From Betaproteobacteria bacterium (GTDB lineage: Bacteria; Pseudomonadota; Gammaproteobacteria; Burkholderiales; SG8-39), in NCBI GenBank assembly GCA_007280315.1, contig QYQC01000139.1, positions 1 to 9,352 of the forward strand: a stretch of DNA of 9,352 bases. Reading direction: 5' to 3'. Shown piece by piece: positions 8,075 through 9,352 of the stretch (positions are counted from its first letter, which is position 1; the number at the start of each line of letters is the position of its first letter). Both the position numbers and the translations under genes were made by a program. The notes under the pieces are model-generated. The model did not search any database. It was not told the DNA's origin and was given only the letters and a program-made list of their open reading frames with translations.

Positions 8075-9232
8075 TTACTCGGGTTTGCGTGTCGCGCCCG
8101 GCCGCTTGCCCACTTTGACCTGCAATTCCAGATTGTTCTGGCCGCGCTTCAGCGTTAGAACGGCCTGCTTGCCCGGCGCCAGGGCGACAATAAGGTTGCG
8201 CATCGAATCCGGATCGCGCACCGCCTTGGCATCCACGGCGAGCACAATGTCCCCGGGCTTGATGCCGGCGCTGTCTGCCGGGCTGCCGCGTTGTACGCCT
8301 GCGACCAGTACGCCGGCGGTGGTGCCGAGCTTGAACGAGTCGGCGAGCTCCGGCGTGATTTCCTGCAATTCCACACCGACCCAGCCGCGTGTCACCGCGC
8401 CTTTCTCGATCAACTGCTCCATCACCAGTTTCGCGGTGGAGACCGGAATGGCGAAGCCGATTCCGATCGAGCCGCCGGATTGCGACAGGATGGCCGTATT
8501 GATGCCGACCAGACTCCCGTAGGCGTCGACCAGCGCGCCGCCGGAATTGCCCTGGTTGATCGCGGCGTCGGTCTGAATGAAATTCTCGAACGTATTGATG
8601 CGCAGCCCGGTCCGGTGCAGTGCCGAAACGATGCCCATGATCACCGTCTGGCCGACACCGAGCGGATTGCCGATCGCGAGCACCACGTCGCCGACGTGCA
8701 GTTCTTCCGCCTGAGCCAGCGTAATCGCCGGCAGGTTTTGTGCCTCGATATGCAGTACCGCGAGGTCGGTTTCCGGATCGCTGCCCACAACCTTCGCGAC
8801 CAGCTTCTTGCCGTCGGAAAGCGCCACCTCGATCTCGTCGGCAGCTTCGACCACGTGCTGGTTGGTCAGAATGTAACCGCTGGGACTGATGATCACGCCC
8901 GAGCCCAGGCTGAAGGCGCGCTGCGCCTCGTCCTCAGGGCGCTCGCCAAAGAAGTGTCGAAACAGAGGATCGTTCAGGAACGGATTGCGCGACCGTTTCA
9001 CCTCCTTGCTGGTGAAAATGCTCACCACCGCCGGGGCCGCCTTGCGCACCGCATCGCTGTAGGTGGCTGCTTTGCCGCGCGCGCCGCTGTCTGCGTGCGG
9101 TTCTGCCTGATTCACCTCGACCAGCCCGCCCGTCTTGCCCGGCAGCCATTCGGGCTTGAGCGTGGCGACGACGAACAGAACCGCGAGGCAGATAGTGGCC
9201 GTCTGCGCGAAGGTCAGCCAGAGTCGGTACAT
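8075..9232 (-). CDS. Membrane-anchored HtrA-family serine protease, DegS/AlgW-like, one PDZ domain
   Basis: This 385-residue protein is a periplasmic serine endopeptidase held in the inner membrane by an N-terminal segment at about residues 7-24 (TFAQTATICLAVLFVVAT). The trypsin-like domain carries the triad His126 in LTNQHVVEA, Asp156 in DPETDLAVL and Ser230 in QGNSGGALVD. One PDZ domain follows at about 285-376, with GDIVLAVDAKAV inside it. One PDZ and a membrane anchor match DegS (about 355 residues) and AlgW (about 389) better than DegP, which has two PDZ domains and a cleaved signal. DegS and AlgW cut the anti-sigma factor in the sigma-E/AlgU envelope-stress pathway; some betaproteobacterial relatives may act in general protein quality control. 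The start at 9232 is preferred because the protein then begins MYRLWLTFAQ, directly before the anchor, and GAGGA lies ten bases upstream. An in-frame ATG at 9283 would add 17 charged residues with only a poor ribosome site. Confidence 0.92.
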   Translation of the reverse strand: MYRLWLTFAQTATICLAVLFVVATLKPEWLPGKTGGLVEVNQAEPHADSGARGKAATYSDAVRKAAPAVVSIFTSKEVKRSRNPFLNDPLFRHFFGERPEDEAQRAFSLGSGVIISPSGYILTNQHVVEAADEIEVALSDGKKLVAKVVGSDPETDLAVLHIEAQNLPAITLAQAEELHVGDVVLAIGNPLGVGQTVIMGIVSALHRTGLRINTFENFIQTDAAINQGNSGGALVDAYGSLVGINTAILSQSGGSIGIGFAIPVSTAKLVMEQLIEKGAVTRGWVGVELQEITPELADSFKLGTTAGVLVAGVQRGSPADSAGIKPGDIVLAVDAKAVRDPDSMRNLIVALAPGKQAVLTLKRGQNNLELQVKVGKRPGATRKPE

Positions 9233-9242
9233 CTTGTGCGTT

Positions 9243-9247
9243 TCCTC
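9243..9247 (-). promoter_or_regulatory. Ribosome binding site of the DegS/AlgW-like gene
   Basis: On the minus strand GAGGA lies ten bases before the ATG at 9232-9230. It supports the shorter start over the upstream ATG at 9283-9281. Confidence 0.45.
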
Positions 9248-9287
9248 GCGTTCGTTTCGAGATGGGAGAATACGTTTCTGCATGCGC

Positions 9288-9302
9288 CCCCGGTTCCCGG
9301 GG
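9288..9302. repeat. Perfect GC-rich inverted repeat upstream of the protease gene
   Basis: CCCCGG and CCGGGG form six-base perfect arms around a three-base TTC loop. The repeat lies about 55 bases upstream of the preferred protease start and just before the alternative ATG at 9283. It could be a small hairpin in the leader or an operator-like site, but in such GC-rich DNA a chance origin is quite possible. No T run follows it on either strand, so it is not a standard terminator. Confidence 0.35.
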
Positions 9303-9352
9303 CTGGCGCTGCGCTGGCATGGATGCGGCTACAACTCCATCTGGCATTTGCA

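Larger units (their letters stand above)
9233..9352 (-). other. Upstream region of the protease gene
   Basis: This 120-base stretch between the protease start and the window edge holds the GAGGA ribosome site and the GC-rich inverted repeat. No clear sigma-70 promoter and no sigma-E-type GGAACTT box was recognised. An open minus-strand frame through it is a shadow of the protease reading frame and was not called. Confidence 0.35.

Noticed and set aside
8044..8125. Bidirectional terminator between the convergent genes
   Set aside because: Only a weak CGGG/CCCG pairing is present, inside the protease coding end, with no T run on either strand.
7236..8522. A 428-codon open + strand frame spanning the end of the thiolase-fold gene and the protease gene
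   Set aside because: It is out of frame with the thiolase-fold gene, Arg-rich there, and antisense to the protease. It crosses two real genes with no motif of its own.

Overview
The window is GC-rich DNA of a free-living Proteobacterium, most likely a betaproteobacterium. That rests on overall GC and GC-rich third codon positions, on the branched-chain-type ABC transporter joined to CoA-thioester genes, and on the N-terminus of the DegS/AlgW-type protease. No marker gene fixes the genus. No RNA genes, insertion sequences, CRISPR arrays or recombination sites were seen, and coding density is close to complete.

Layout. Positions 2-88 look like the last 28 codons of an unidentified upstream gene on the + strand. 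A short gap (89-148) follows, then a tightly packed eight-gene + strand operon (149-8043): two ABC ATPases (LivG-like, LivF-like), two ABC permeases (LivH-like, LivM-like), an enoyl-CoA hydratase/isomerase-family protein, an AMP-forming acyl-CoA synthetase, a double-hotdog MaoC-like hydratase, and a FabH/HMG-CoA-synthase-like thiolase-fold enzyme. Junctions are ATGA, TAATG or TTGA overlaps, or gaps of about 10 bases, so the genes are probably co-transcribed and translationally coupled. A convergent gene on the - strand (8075-9232) encodes a membrane-anchored HtrA-family serine protease with one PDZ domain. It is unrelated in function to the operon.

How the genes fit together. The four ABC genes encode the complete membrane and ATPase part of a HAAT-family importer. 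This family carries branched-chain amino acids, urea, and aromatic or alicyclic carboxylic acids. No periplasmic binding protein is present in the window. The import genes are followed directly by a CoA ligase, a crotonase-fold isomerase, an (R)-hydratase-like protein and a Claisen-type thiolase-fold enzyme, so the likely job is uptake of a carboxylic acid, its activation to a CoA thioester, and remodelling of that thioester. No acyl-CoA dehydrogenase, 3-hydroxyacyl-CoA dehydrogenase or classical thiolase lies in the window, so this is not a self-contained beta-oxidation set. The substrate cannot be read from the sequence.

The most interesting points are active-site substitutions. The crotonase lacks both hydratase glutamates but keeps an aspartate at the PaaG/dehalogenase position. 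The MaoC protein has one intact and one degenerate catalytic motif. The thiolase-fold enzyme has Cys and His but a His where FabH has its Asn, plus a Glu where HMG-CoA synthase has its catalytic Glu.
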